Assembly: GCA_020633075.1 (NCBI GenBank)
Contig: JACKEI010000001.1
Location: 186,001-250,000, forward strand
Origin: Sandaracinaceae bacterium
GTDB lineage: Bacteria; Myxococcota_A; Polyangia; Polyangiales; Houyiibacteriaceae
Direction: 5' to 3'
Length of the DNA stretch: 64,000 nucleotides
Every line of letters starts with the position of its first letter. Positions within the stretch are counted from its first letter, which is position 1. The notes below the pieces were generated by a model that was not told where the DNA came from, made no database searches, and saw only the letters and a program-made list of their open reading frames with translations. Of the stretch, positions 38,109 to 46,822 are shown piece after piece. The position numbers and the translations under genes were made by a program.

Positions 38109-39161
38109 TCAGGGCTCTTCGCTGTCGTCTTCGCGCGAGCCTCCCGCGACCACCGGAGCGGGCTGGGCGGACGGCATGGGCGCGACGTACATCGGGTCGT
38201 CCTCCACCACGGGCACCTCGATGGGCAGCGTCTCGGTGGGGTCTGGCATGCTGATGAACGGGCGGCGGCCGCGGGGTGCGGGGCCGCGCAGCGTGCCGTA
38301 GCGCGGGCGTCGGCCGGGCCGCGACCAATCCACCCAGTGGGTGCGCTCTTCGCGGGCGTCCACGTGCACGAAGCTGCTGCGGGGATAGAAGCCGCAGCCC
38401 ACCGCGTCGATGGTGCGGCAGTACTCCCACACCGTGCGGTGGGGCACGCCCTGCACCTGGATGTCCGACGCGATGCCCGCGACGTGCTGGCTGCCGGAGC
38501 CGCTGAAGCGGCGCGGGTCGCGGAAGCCGCTGACCACGGTGATGGTGCGCCCCCCGAAGTGATCGCTGATCTGCGCCAGCAGCAACGCCATCCGAGGCGT
38601 GGTGTGCCGGTCGATGTCGCGCTCGTCGCGCCGCAGCATGCCCTCGAGGTAGCGCAGGCCCGTACGGCTCACCCCCTCTTCGACCCGCAGCGTGGCGACG
38701 ATGGGCTCTTCCCCCGCGCGCCGTAGCTCGACCACCCCGGGCGCTTCTGGCTCGCCCCAGCTCTCGGGCTCCGTGGGCGCGGGCTCGAAGCCGGGCAGGA
38801 TCAGCCGTTGACCGGCCCGGAGCCGCGGGTTGCCGCGCAGGTGGTTCGCGCGGCGCAGGGACTCCACGCTGACGTCGTTGGCCCGGGCGATGCGCTCCAA
38901 CGTCTGTCCGGGGCGCGCATACACCTCCCCGGCTGTCGGGATGGTCAGCTCTTGGCCAGCCCGGATGCGCGTCCCGCGCATGCGATTGGCGGCCTTGATG
39001 TCATCGACCGAGACCCGATAGCGCTGGGCTATCTGGCCGAGCGTCTGCCCCGCGCGGACCGTGTGCGTACGAGACGCGTCGGCGCGGGGCGGACCAAGGA
39101 GAACAGCGGAGGCGAGAGCGAGCGTCGCGACCGCAGCCCAGACGGGGGAGGGCATGCGCAT
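38109..39161 (-). CDS. LysM-domain protein with DUF882/M15 peptidase-like domain
   Basis: A 350-residue exported protein with a signal peptide (ATLALASAVLLGPPRADA). Two LysM modules follow (HTVRAGQTLGQIAQRYRVS with DIKAANRMRG, and EVYARPGQTLERIARANDVS with LRRANHLRG). The C-terminal domain resembles DUF882/YcbK peptidases: RTITVVSGFRDPRR, the zinc-site HxxGxAxD-like segment at about H226 to D233, and FVHVD. These enzymes cut or bind peptidoglycan cross-links in the periplasm. It ends in a Pro-rich tail. No neighbour shares its role. Confidence 0.85.
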   Translation of the reverse strand: MRMPSPVWAAVATLALASAVLLGPPRADASRTHTVRAGQTLGQIAQRYRVSVDDIKAANRMRGTRIRAGQELTIPTAGEVYARPGQTLERIARANDVSVESLRRANHLRGNPRLRAGQRLILPGFEPAPTEPESWGEPEAPGVVELRRAGEEPIVATLRVEEGVSRTGLRYLEGMLRRDERDIDRHTTPRMALLLAQISDHFGGRTITVVSGFRDPRRFSGSGSQHVAGIASDIQVQGVPHRTVWEYCRTIDAVGCGFYPRSSFVHVDAREERTHWVDWSRPGRRPRYGTLRGPAPRGRRPFISMPDPTETLPIEVPVVEDDPMYVAPMPSAQPAPVVAGGSREDDSEEP

Positions 39162-39201
39162 CGCGAAGCAGTATGGGGGCTCTAGCCGATAGGGGCAACG
39201 C

Positions 39202-39618
39202 TCAGCGCTGCGAGTTCCAGTTCTCGCCGTCTACGTCCAGGGTATATTGCGTCCCCGGATGGATCTCCTCGTTGCGCCACTCCTTCCAGTGGCCGCTGCC
39301 GTCCACGACGCGGATGTCCCACACGCCAGCGGTGATGTTGGACAGCGTGAGCGACTGGCCGATACCGAGCGTGTTGCTGCCCAGCAGGTCGGCGCCCCAG
39401 TTGCTGTCGCTCGAGGGGCTCATGTAGACGTAGTAGATCGCCTCGCGCGAGACGTTGCGCAGCACCACCGTGGCCGGCTGGCCAACCACGATGGATCCCG
39501 TGGTGGTGCCCACGCCGCCACCACCGCCGCCGCCGCCGCAGCCGACCAGCACTGCCACGCTCGCGAGCGCCATCGTGATTGCGGCGCGCTGGGCCGCAGA
39601 ACGGATATCTTTCAACAT
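39202..39618 (-). CDS. Small lipoprotein with a poly-Gly stretch
   Basis: A 138-residue protein from the ATG at 39618. The signal peptide ends at Cys27 and is followed by eight Gly residues and a Thr-rich spacer. The rest is a beta-sandwich-like domain with VVLRNVSREAIYYVYMSPSS, then a Trp-rich tail. The pattern (IYYVYMSPSSDSNWGADLLG) resembles small carbohydrate-binding or TRAP-like folds, but no family is claimed. It is divergent from the next lipoprotein across 64 bp. Confidence 0.7.
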   Translation of the reverse strand: MLKDIRSAAQRAAITMALASVAVLVGCGGGGGGGGVGTTTGSIVVGQPATVVLRNVSREAIYYVYMSPSSDSNWGADLLGSNTLGIGQSLTLSNITAGVWDIRVVDGSGHWKEWRNEEIHPGTQYTLDVDGENWNSQR

Positions 39619-39682
39619 TCGAGTGTTCCCTTTCGTGTTTTCCCCACCACCGGGCGGTACCTTTGTACGAGAAAAGTCTGCG

Positions 39683-40204
39683 ATGAACGCATCCTCAATT
39701 GCAACCTCGATCGCTCCCCGATCAGCGTCTCGCAGGGTCCGTGCCGTGGCCACGCTGTTGGTCGCTTGCGCGTCTCTGGCTCCCCTTGGCTGCTGGAGGC
39801 AGCGGAACATCACGCTGCCTCCGGGCTTCACAGGCACGAAGGTGCTCGAGGGCACCCTCGGCGGGCCGCTCGAAGCGCGTGTCTGGGGGCCTGGCTGCAG
39901 CGGCTTCGTCGCGTCGGAACCCAATCACGAGGTCCTCAGCGAGGCGTCACTGCCTTACGTGCGCGTGACCGTGAATGGGGGCGGCGTGGACACGACGCTG
40001 GCGTTGCAGCTCCCGGACGGCACCTACCGCTGCAACGATGACGCAGAAGGCCACGATCCGCGCGTGGAGCTGCGTCTCCCCGCCGGCCTCACCCGGGTCT
40101 GGGTGGGCGGCTATGGGGCTGGCGCGACGGGGCGGTACCGGCTGGGGGTCAGCACGGATCGGAGCGTCACGGCGGCGAGCCTTGGGGCGCCCGAGCAGCG
40201 CTGA
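39683..40204 (+). CDS. Small lipoprotein of unknown function
   Basis: A 173-residue protein from the ATG at 39683, with signal peptide TLLVACASLAPLGC (Cys37). The mature part is beta-rich with two Cys residues (GPGCSGFVAS and GTYRCNDDAEG). It resembles pre-peptidase C-terminal-like domains found in secreted bacterial proteins (GGGVDTTLALQLPDGTYRCN; GRYRLGVSTD). This is a fold-level resemblance only. It is divergent from another small lipoprotein. Confidence 0.7.
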   Translation: MNASSIATSIAPRSASRRVRAVATLLVACASLAPLGCWRQRNITLPPGFTGTKVLEGTLGGPLEARVWGPGCSGFVASEPNHEVLSEASLPYVRVTVNGGGVDTTLALQLPDGTYRCNDDAEGHDPRVELRLPAGLTRVWVGGYGAGATGRYRLGVSTDRSVTAASLGAPEQR

Positions 40205-40210
40205 GGTCGC

Positions 40211-40345
40211 CTCTGGAAGTCACGCACGCGCGCGGCGCTCGGGTCGTCACGCGCGCGCACGGCGCTCTGGATGTCACGCGCGCGCACGGCGCTCTGGATG
40301 TCACGCGCGCGCACGGCGCTCTGGATGTCACGCGCGCGCACGGCG
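40211..40345. repeat. 27-bp tandem repeat, five copies
   Basis: Five contiguous 27-bp units: 40211-40237, 40238-40264, 40265-40291, 40292-40318 and 40319-40345. The last three are identical; the first two have several differences. The unit begins CTCTGGATGTCACGCGCGCG and ends CACGGCG. The array fills the space between the lipoprotein gene and the convergent FHA gene, and the last copy contains the FHA stop codon. Confidence 0.9.
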
Positions 40346-40903
40346 CGCGATGCTCTCGCAGAACCCTTCGGCGGTGAAGAAGGTGAAGCGGTGGGGCCCG
40401 AAGATCACCTCGGAGCCGTCGGCCAAAGGCGCCGGCTCGCGGGGGGTGAGCTTGTTTCCGTCCACCCACGTGCCGTTGCGCGAGTCCGCGTCGGTGAGTG
40501 TGTAGCCGTCTCTCGCCGTTCCGGAGAAGTACGCGTGATACTTCGAGACACGCGGGTTCGGGAGCCACACGTCCGCGTTGCGCGCGCGACCAACCCCGAC
40601 CCGGTCCGCGAAGGCTGCGCCCTTGGCCTTCTGGACGAAACGCACCTCGCCCGCCCGGATAAGGGGACGCTCTTCAGCGCCCGGTGCCGCCGTCTTCTGC
40701 AGCTCGGCGAGGAACTGCGTGCGCGACATGAAGGCGGTGTGAAAGCTCGCCTCGGTCTCCGTCTCGAGGTTCTCCCGCGCTACCAGGGCCGGGTAGGCGA
40801 ATTCGGCTGCGAACGCGGCCCGGCCGCGACGCTCGAACCAGTCGCGATACCACTCGAGGCGCTGCACGGTATCCACGTCCACCAGTATTCTACACTCACG
40901 CAA
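40328..40903 (-). CDS. FHA-domain protein
   Basis: A 191-residue protein. Residues about 95-180 form a forkhead-associated domain: VGRARNADVWLPNPRVSKYHAYF (the conserved GR, S and H), then LTDADSRNGTWVDGNKL. FHA domains bind phosphothreonine, and this protein may respond to a Ser/Thr kinase. The first 90 residues are helical and unclassified. The start is TTG at 40903 or a nearby GTG. The stop codon lies inside a 27-bp tandem repeat, so the C-terminus (SIARRARA) has been reshaped by it. Confidence 0.85.
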   Translation of the reverse strand: MRECRILVDVDTVQRLEWYRDWFERRGRAAFAAEFAYPALVARENLETETEASFHTAFMSRTQFLAELQKTAAPGAEERPLIRAGEVRFVQKAKGAAFADRVGVGRARNADVWLPNPRVSKYHAYFSGTARDGYTLTDADSRNGTWVDGNKLTPREPAPLADGSEVIFGPHRFTFFTAEGFCESIARRARA

Positions 40904-40967
40904 TTACTTCAACTTTGGTCAGGGTATCTGCCTGGGCGGACGGTGCCGCGTTTGGTACCGTCCGGCG

Positions 40968-42572
40968 ATGCACGAGCGAGATCAGCGCGAGAAGAGTCAC
41001 TGGGGCTGGGGCTGGGCGGATCAGTTCCCGAGCGCCGAGCAGCGCAGGGAGCGCGGCAAGCAGGCCCAGCTGCTCCTGGGCTTCGGTCCGGAGCGCGTGG
41101 ACGAGCCGGTGCCCCTCGACGCGATCGCGCTCCCCGCGCCGCGCGTCACGCCCCCCGCGTCACTCGCCTCCATCTGCGACACCGGCGCAGAGGCGCGCGT
41201 GCGGCACACCCACGGGCGCAACTACCCGGACATCTTGCGCGGGTTCCGTGGGGACTTCGCGGGTGCGCCGGACTGCGTCGCGTTCCCGGCGGAAGAGGCC
41301 GACGTGGTGCGGGTGCTGGAGTGGGCCAGCGAGAGCGACGTCGTGGTGGTGCCCTACGGGGGCGGGACGAGCGTGGTCGGCGGCATCTCTGCGGGTGGCG
41401 CGCAGCCCTTCGTGTCGCTCGACCTCTCGCGCTTGGACAAGCTGCTGGAGGTAGACCCTGTCTCGCACAGCGCGCGCCTCCAGGCGGGAGCCAGCGGCCC
41501 ACGTCTCGAGGCACAGCTCGCCGAGCACGGCTTCACCCTGCGGTTCTTTCCCCAGTCCTTCGAGTTCGCGACCCTCGGCGGCTGGATCGCCACGCGGGCC
41601 GGCGGCCACTTCGCGATGGGGCCGACGCACATCGATGACCTGGTGGAGAGCACGCGTACGGTCACCCCACGCGGCGTCCTGCAGACGCGCCGCCTGCCCG
41701 GCTCTGGGGCCGGCCCCAGCGCGGACCGGCTCATCCTCGGGAGCGAGGGCACGCTGGGGGTCATCACCGAGGCGTGGATGCGCGTGCGCCCCAAGCCGAC
41801 GCAGCGCAGCACCGCCACGTGCTTCTTCAAGGAGTGGCGCGACGCCGTGGCCGCGGTGCGGGCCCTCTCGCAGTCCGGTCTCTACCCCGCCAACTGCCGC
41901 CTGCTGGACGCCCGCGAGGCCGCGCTGAACCTCGTCAGCATCGATGGAACGTCCGTCCTGATCTTGGGCTTCGAGGGCGCTGACCACGCGTTCCACGCGC
42001 CCATGGGTCGGGCGCTCGAGCTCGTGGCGGACCACGGTGGCCGTTGCCCACAGGGGGCCAAGCACGCGGCCGTGGGGGAGAAGAGCGGCGACGAAGGCGG
42101 CGCCGGAGCGTGGAAGCGCGCGTTCATCGACGCGCCGTACATGCTGAACCTCATGAGCAGCATGGGCTTGGTGGTCGACACCTTCGAGACCGCGTGCACG
42201 TGGGACCGCTTCGACGCACTCCACGCGGGCGTCATCCAGGCGGTGCGAGAGGTCATGAAGCGCGAGGCGGGCCGCGGGTTCGTGTCGTGCCGCTTCACGC
42301 ACGTCTACCCCGACGGGCCGGCGCCCTACTTCACCTTCGTGATGCCCGGGCGGGAGGGCGGCGAGATCGCGCAGTGGCAGGCCGTGAAGCAGGCGGCGAG
42401 CGACGCCATCATCCGTCACGGGGGCACCATCACGCACCACCACGCAGTCGGTCGGGTACACCAGCCGTGGTACGCCCAGCAGGTGCCGGAGCTCTTCCGA
42501 GCTGCACTGCGCGGGGCCAAGCGAGAGCTGGATCCAGTCGGCGTGATGAACCGCGGCGTCTTCGCCCTCTGA
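40968..42572 (+). CDS. FAD-binding oxidase, alkyldihydroxyacetonephosphate synthase-like
   Basis: A 534-residue protein of the vanillyl-alcohol-oxidase/ADPS group. The FAD-binding domain is at residues about 95-270: VVPYGGGTSVVGG, FFPQSFEFATLGGWIATRAGG, then LILGSEGTLGVITEA. The C-terminal domain ends with the histidine triad THHHAVG (H490-H492) diagnostic of ADPS. ADPS replaces the acyl chain of acyl-DHAP with a fatty alcohol to start ether-lipid synthesis. The closing VHQPWYAQQVPELFRAALRG and DPVGVMNRGV fit the family. It stands alone here; no acyltransferase or reductase is adjacent. Confidence 0.88.
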   Translation: MHERDQREKSHWGWGWADQFPSAEQRRERGKQAQLLLGFGPERVDEPVPLDAIALPAPRVTPPASLASICDTGAEARVRHTHGRNYPDILRGFRGDFAGAPDCVAFPAEEADVVRVLEWASESDVVVVPYGGGTSVVGGISAGGAQPFVSLDLSRLDKLLEVDPVSHSARLQAGASGPRLEAQLAEHGFTLRFFPQSFEFATLGGWIATRAGGHFAMGPTHIDDLVESTRTVTPRGVLQTRRLPGSGAGPSADRLILGSEGTLGVITEAWMRVRPKPTQRSTATCFFKEWRDAVAAVRALSQSGLYPANCRLLDAREAALNLVSIDGTSVLILGFEGADHAFHAPMGRALELVADHGGRCPQGAKHAAVGEKSGDEGGAGAWKRAFIDAPYMLNLMSSMGLVVDTFETACTWDRFDALHAGVIQAVREVMKREAGRGFVSCRFTHVYPDGPAPYFTFVMPGREGGEIAQWQAVKQAASDAIIRHGGTITHHHAVGRVHQPWYAQQVPELFRAALRGAKRELDPVGVMNRGVFAL

Positions 42573-42628
42573 CGCCGCCGTCGCCGGGGTGCGCCCGACC
42601 CCCAAACGCTGGTAAGCTCGGCCCATTC

Positions 42629-44965
42629 ATGGACGTCATCTGTCAGAACTGCGGGACCGAGTATGACTTCGACGAGACCTTGGTCTCCGAGCGGGGCACG
42701 ACGGTCAAGTGCACTCAGTGCGCCCACCTGTTCAAGGTCTACCGACCCGGCGGGGGGGACGCGCGTCCGTGGAGCGTGCGGCACCGCGACGGACGGACGG
42801 AGCTCGTCGCGACGCTGCGGGACCTCCAGAAGCACATCGCGACCGGGCAGCTGAGCGAGTACGACGAGATCGCGCGCCAAGGCGACCCCTACAAGCCACT
42901 GGGCTCCATCGCGGAGCTCGCGACCTTCTTCGCGCAGGCGCGCGCGTCGCGCCCGGACTCCGTCCCGCCCGCGTCGTCACATGTCTCCCTGCCGCCTGGG
43001 TCGGTCGCGCCGCGGCGCTCCAAGGGCACGTTGATGGGCTACTCGCCCAACACCGAGGCCGTCGCCCCGCCCACGACCGTGAGCGCAAACCAGCTAGACG
43101 GTGCGAGCCCCGCGGGCTTCCGCGAGAGCGACGCGCCCCGCGTGAGCGCGCCGCAGGTTGGCGCCCCGGTGTCCGAGCCGCCGCGTCCGATCGCGGACGC
43201 CGCGCCGGCCCCCGTCGCGCCGAGGCCGCTCGCGGCACCCCCAGCGCCCGAGCGGGCCAACCCGGCCGCCGCGGCTGCGGCCAAGGCGGCTCACCGCGCC
43301 ATCGCGCCCACCCGCGCGAGCGACCTGCTGGAGGAGCCCGTCGCCGCGCCGCGCGCGCAGCCAGCGCCGCGCACGCAGGCTGCGTCCGTAAGGGACGAAG
43401 ACGAAGACGATGTCCGCGTGCAGGGCCTCGGGTCGCCGAAGTGGGGGCGCTGGGTGTTCTTGGTCGTGCTGCTCGCGCTGGCCGGGGGGGCCTACCTGCA
43501 GCGCGACGCCATCATGGCTCAGGTCGCTGCGCTGCGCGGGCCTCCCCCGGACGTCGCAGCGCCCTTCCTCGCGGAGGCCGAGGAGCTGCTTCGGCGCGAC
43601 GACGCCGACGGCTACCGGCGCGCCATCCACGAGCTCATTCGGGCGACCGCCGTCGCGGAGCGTGACCCCCGCGTCCTCACGAGCTTGTCGCGCGCCTACG
43701 CGCTGAGGGCGCAGATGCACGAGTTCGACGCCCAGGACCTGGTGGCCGATGCGGGCGAGGATCCCGCGCGCCTGGCCGAGGCGGCGGCGCTCCGCATCGT
43801 GGCGCGCGACGTCGCGCAAGAGGCCCGGATGAAGGCGGAGGACGCGGTCCGCGAGGCGCCCGACTCCGCAGAGGCCCGGGTGGCGCTCGCAGACGCGCTG
43901 CGTCTCACGGGCGACCTCATCGGCGCGCGCAGACACTTCGATCGCTCCCGGGAGCTGGCGCCCACCGCGAGCGCGGACCAGCTGACGGTGGGGGCGCTCT
44001 TGGCCGCAGCCGAGCAGGACAACCTCGCCGCCGCAGAGGAGCTCGCGCAGCAGGCCGTGGGCGCTGACGCGGGTCTCGCGCGCGCCCGCATCGTGCTCGC
44101 GCGGGCCTTGCTCGGCTCGGGGAGCACCGAGGCCGCTCGCGCGCACGTCGCTCACGTCCTCGCGGCGCGCCCGGATCACCCCGGTGCGCTCGCCGTGCGC
44201 CGCCGGCTCGACGGCGAGGCGCCGCAGCCCGAGGCCGCCGACGAGGCCGAGGTCGTGCCACCCGCTGCTGAGGCGGGTGAAGACGGGGGAGCCGCCGCGC
44301 CGGCAGCCGGCGCCGGCACGGGCGCTTCCGGCGGGACAGAGCGTGATGACCGCTCCTTCGACGAGATGCGGGCTGGCGGCACCGCTGCGACGGGCGGCAC
44401 CGCTGCGACGGGCACGGGCACCTCCCGCTCGGCGGAAGAGGTCGCGCTCGACGACGGGCGACCGCCGGAGGGGCGTGACTACAGCTGGTACATCCAGAAC
44501 GGCGACTCCGCGCTCTCGTCCGGGAACCTCTCGCGTGCCGATGCGTTCTATCAGGCGGCGCTCGAGGTACGGCCAGGCTCCTCGGAGGCCACCACTGGGC
44601 TGGCCAACGTGATGTTGCGCCGCGGGCGCGCCGATGACGCCGCCGCGCGCTTTCGGCTGGCCACCCGCCAGGGCTACGGTCCGGCATTCATCGGTCTGGG
44701 TCGGGCCAACGAGGCGCTCGGGCGCCGGAGTGAAGCCATCCAAGCGTACGAGGACTACCTGAACCGGACGCCGAGTGGTTCTCTCGCGAGTACGGCGCGG
44801 CAGCGGCTGGACGCGCTGCGGCCTACACCCGCTCCCGCGCCGACGCCCGCTCCGACACCCGCTCCCGCGCCGACACCAACGCCAACGCCCGCGCCGACCC
44901 CCGCGCCGACCCCCGCGCCACCGTCCGCTCCGACCCCCGCGCCCGCCGCTCCGAGCCCGACATGA
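42629..44965 (+). CDS. MJ0042 zinc-ribbon and TPR protein with a single membrane span
   Basis: A 778-residue protein from the ATG at 42629. The N-terminus is a CxxC/CxxC zinc ribbon (ICQNCG, VKCTQCAHLFKVY), followed by a GYF_2-like domain (PWSVRHRDGRTELVATLRDL). A long Pro/Ala-rich linker comes next, then one transmembrane segment (about residues 272-293, WVFLVVLLALAGGAYL) and a C-terminal region of TPR-like helices. It ends in a Pro/Thr/Ala repeat. It likely couples the cytoplasmic zinc ribbon to a periplasmic TPR platform. Its stop overlaps the start of sppA (ATGA, 44962-44965). Confidence 0.85.
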   Translation: MDVICQNCGTEYDFDETLVSERGTTVKCTQCAHLFKVYRPGGGDARPWSVRHRDGRTELVATLRDLQKHIATGQLSEYDEIARQGDPYKPLGSIAELATFFAQARASRPDSVPPASSHVSLPPGSVAPRRSKGTLMGYSPNTEAVAPPTTVSANQLDGASPAGFRESDAPRVSAPQVGAPVSEPPRPIADAAPAPVAPRPLAAPPAPERANPAAAAAAKAAHRAIAPTRASDLLEEPVAAPRAQPAPRTQAASVRDEDEDDVRVQGLGSPKWGRWVFLVVLLALAGGAYLQRDAIMAQVAALRGPPPDVAAPFLAEAEELLRRDDADGYRRAIHELIRATAVAERDPRVLTSLSRAYALRAQMHEFDAQDLVADAGEDPARLAEAAALRIVARDVAQEARMKAEDAVREAPDSAEARVALADALRLTGDLIGARRHFDRSRELAPTASADQLTVGALLAAAEQDNLAAAEELAQQAVGADAGLARARIVLARALLGSGSTEAARAHVAHVLAARPDHPGALAVRRRLDGEAPQPEAADEAEVVPPAAEAGEDGGAAAPAAGAGTGASGGTERDDRSFDEMRAGGTAATGGTAATGTGTSRSAEEVALDDGRPPEGRDYSWYIQNGDSALSSGNLSRADAFYQAALEVRPGSSEATTGLANVMLRRGRADDAAARFRLATRQGYGPAFIGLGRANEALGRRSEAIQAYEDYLNRTPSGSLASTARQRLDALRPTPAPAPTPAPTPAPAPTPTPTPAPTPAPTPAPPSAPTPAPAAPSPT
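44823..44951 (+). repeat. Pro/Thr/Ala-coding repetitive tract
   Basis: Irregular 6-bp-based repeats encode alternating PTPAPAP units at the C-terminus of the TPR protein. Such tracts act as extended spacers and vary in length between strains. Confidence 0.75.
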
Positions 44966-46755
44966 ACCAGGAGAGCGGGACGCGTAGTCGGCGCTGGTGG
45001 GTCTGGCCGCTCATCCTCGTGGGTGCGCTGTCCACCTGCTTGCTGCGCTGTGCGTTGGGTGGCGACGCGCCCCGCGACGAGTCGGGTGGGGTGGGAGCCG
45101 TCGAAGTGCGCGAGATCGCCCTGCGTTCGCCGCCCGCGTCCGGACCGGGCCGCGGCGGGCTCGGGGCCGGGCGAGAGCCCACGATGCAGCAGGTGTTCAC
45201 CCAGCTGCGCTTGATCGAGCAACAGGACACCGCGCGCGGCCTCTTCCTGCGGCTCGGTCCCATGGGTGGGGCCTGGGGGACGGTGGCGGATCTCGTCGAG
45301 GCAATCGGGCGTGTACGCGCTGCCGGCAAGCCCGTTCACTGTCACTTCGACATGCTGGACAACGCCGGCTACGCGCTGGCAGCCAGCGCCTGCGATCGTC
45401 TCAGCATGACCCCCGCGGGCCACCTCAACCTGGTCGGGGTCGCCGCGCAGGTCTTCTACGCCCGCCAGCTGCTCGACAGCGTGGGCGTGCGCGCCGAGGT
45501 CATCGCCATGGGTCGCTTCAAGAGCGCCGGCGACATGTTCACCGAGACCACCATGTCGGAAGCAGCCCGCGAGGCCACCAACGCGCTGCTCGACGACGTC
45601 AGCGCTGGCCTCGCCGAGTCAGTCGCGCGGCGCTTCGAGGGGGACCTCGCGCGGGCCCGCGCCGTCATCGACACGGGGCCCTTTGGCGCGGAGTCCGCCC
45701 GCGCGGCGGGGCTGATCGACGCCGTGGCCTTCGACGACGAGGCGCGCGAGCACGCGCGGCTCGCGGGGGACGCGCCTCGCGTGCGCGCCATCGAGCTGCC
45801 CGTCGACCGGGACGAGGGCTTCGTGGCCATGGTGGGGCGTCTGGCTGCGGATGGACGGGCGGACGAGATCCACGAGCCGCACGTGGCCGTCGTGCACGTG
45901 ACCGGCAACATCGTAGACGGCGAGTCCCCGAGCGGCGCCAGCGCCGTCAGCGGGCCCTTCGTCACGGAGGTGCGTCGCCTCGCGGACGACGTCAACGTGC
46001 GCGCGGTCGTGCTGCGCATCGACTCGCCGGGGGGCTCCGCGTTGGCGAGCGATCGGATGTGGCATGCGGTGCGGCGGCTCGCGGGGCGCAAGCCCGTCGT
46101 GGCCTCGCTCGGCGACGTCGCGGCGAGCGGCGGCTACTACATCGCGGCCGCCGCGCGCGAGATCTACGCGCAGCCGGCATCCATCGTCGGGTCCATCGGC
46201 GTCCTCGGTGGGAAGGTCGACGCTTCGGGTCTCTTCGAGCGCCTCGGGGTCAGCCCCGTGGTCATCACGCGCGGCGCCCGTGCCGCGTGGATGACCCCCA
46301 CACGGGGTCTGACGGAGGACGAGCACGCCGCGGTGGCGGGCCTGCTGCGCTCCGCCTACGAGCGCTTCCTCCGCCGCGTCGGGACCGGCCGCGAGATGCC
46401 ACGAGCCGAAGTGCACGCCGTCGCCCAGGGGCGCGTGATGAGTGGGCTCGCCGGGCACAGGCTCGGCCTCGTCGATACGCTGGGTGGGTTCTCGGCTGCG
46501 GTTGCGCGCGCCCGCGAGCTTGGCGAGCTCCCGGCGGACGCGCCCCTCGAGGAGTGGCCACGGGACGCCAGCGTGCTCGAAGCCCTCACGTCGCTGGCCA
46601 CGGGTGCCCGTACCCAGGAGGCCGTGACGTTCTCGCTGTGGATGGAGCTCGCGGAGCGCATCTCGCCGCGCGTCGCCGACATGAGCAGCGCGCCCCTCTT
46701 GCTCTGCGAGGACCCCATCCTGGCTGCCCTGCCGTACAGCGTCGAGATCCGCTGA
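44962..46755 (+). CDS. sppA: Signal peptide peptidase SppA, 67K type
   Basis: A 597-residue membrane-anchored serine protease with two tandem crotonase-like (ClpP-fold) domains. An N-terminal hydrophobic anchor (VWPLILVGALSTCLLRC) is followed by the first domain, which carries the catalytic Lys in MGRFKSAGDMFTE (K187). The second domain carries the nucleophile in AASGGYYIAAAA (S389), then SIVGSIGVLGG. It digests cleaved signal peptides in the membrane. Its length matches E. coli-type SppA. It is translationally coupled to the upstream TPR protein. Confidence 0.92.
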   Translation: MNQESGTRSRRWWVWPLILVGALSTCLLRCALGGDAPRDESGGVGAVEVREIALRSPPASGPGRGGLGAGREPTMQQVFTQLRLIEQQDTARGLFLRLGPMGGAWGTVADLVEAIGRVRAAGKPVHCHFDMLDNAGYALAASACDRLSMTPAGHLNLVGVAAQVFYARQLLDSVGVRAEVIAMGRFKSAGDMFTETTMSEAAREATNALLDDVSAGLAESVARRFEGDLARARAVIDTGPFGAESARAAGLIDAVAFDDEAREHARLAGDAPRVRAIELPVDRDEGFVAMVGRLAADGRADEIHEPHVAVVHVTGNIVDGESPSGASAVSGPFVTEVRRLADDVNVRAVVLRIDSPGGSALASDRMWHAVRRLAGRKPVVASLGDVAASGGYYIAAAAREIYAQPASIVGSIGVLGGKVDASGLFERLGVSPVVITRGARAAWMTPTRGLTEDEHAAVAGLLRSAYERFLRRVGTGREMPRAEVHAVAQGRVMSGLAGHRLGLVDTLGGFSAAVARARELGELPADAPLEEWPRDASVLEALTSLATGARTQEAVTFSLWMELAERISPRVADMSSAPLLLCEDPILAALPYSVEIR

Positions 46756-46822
46756 GCGTCGCCGGGTACCGCGCGCTTGCACGTTCTTTGACCCAGCCGC
46801 GCGTCCGCGCGAGCTTCGGCTC

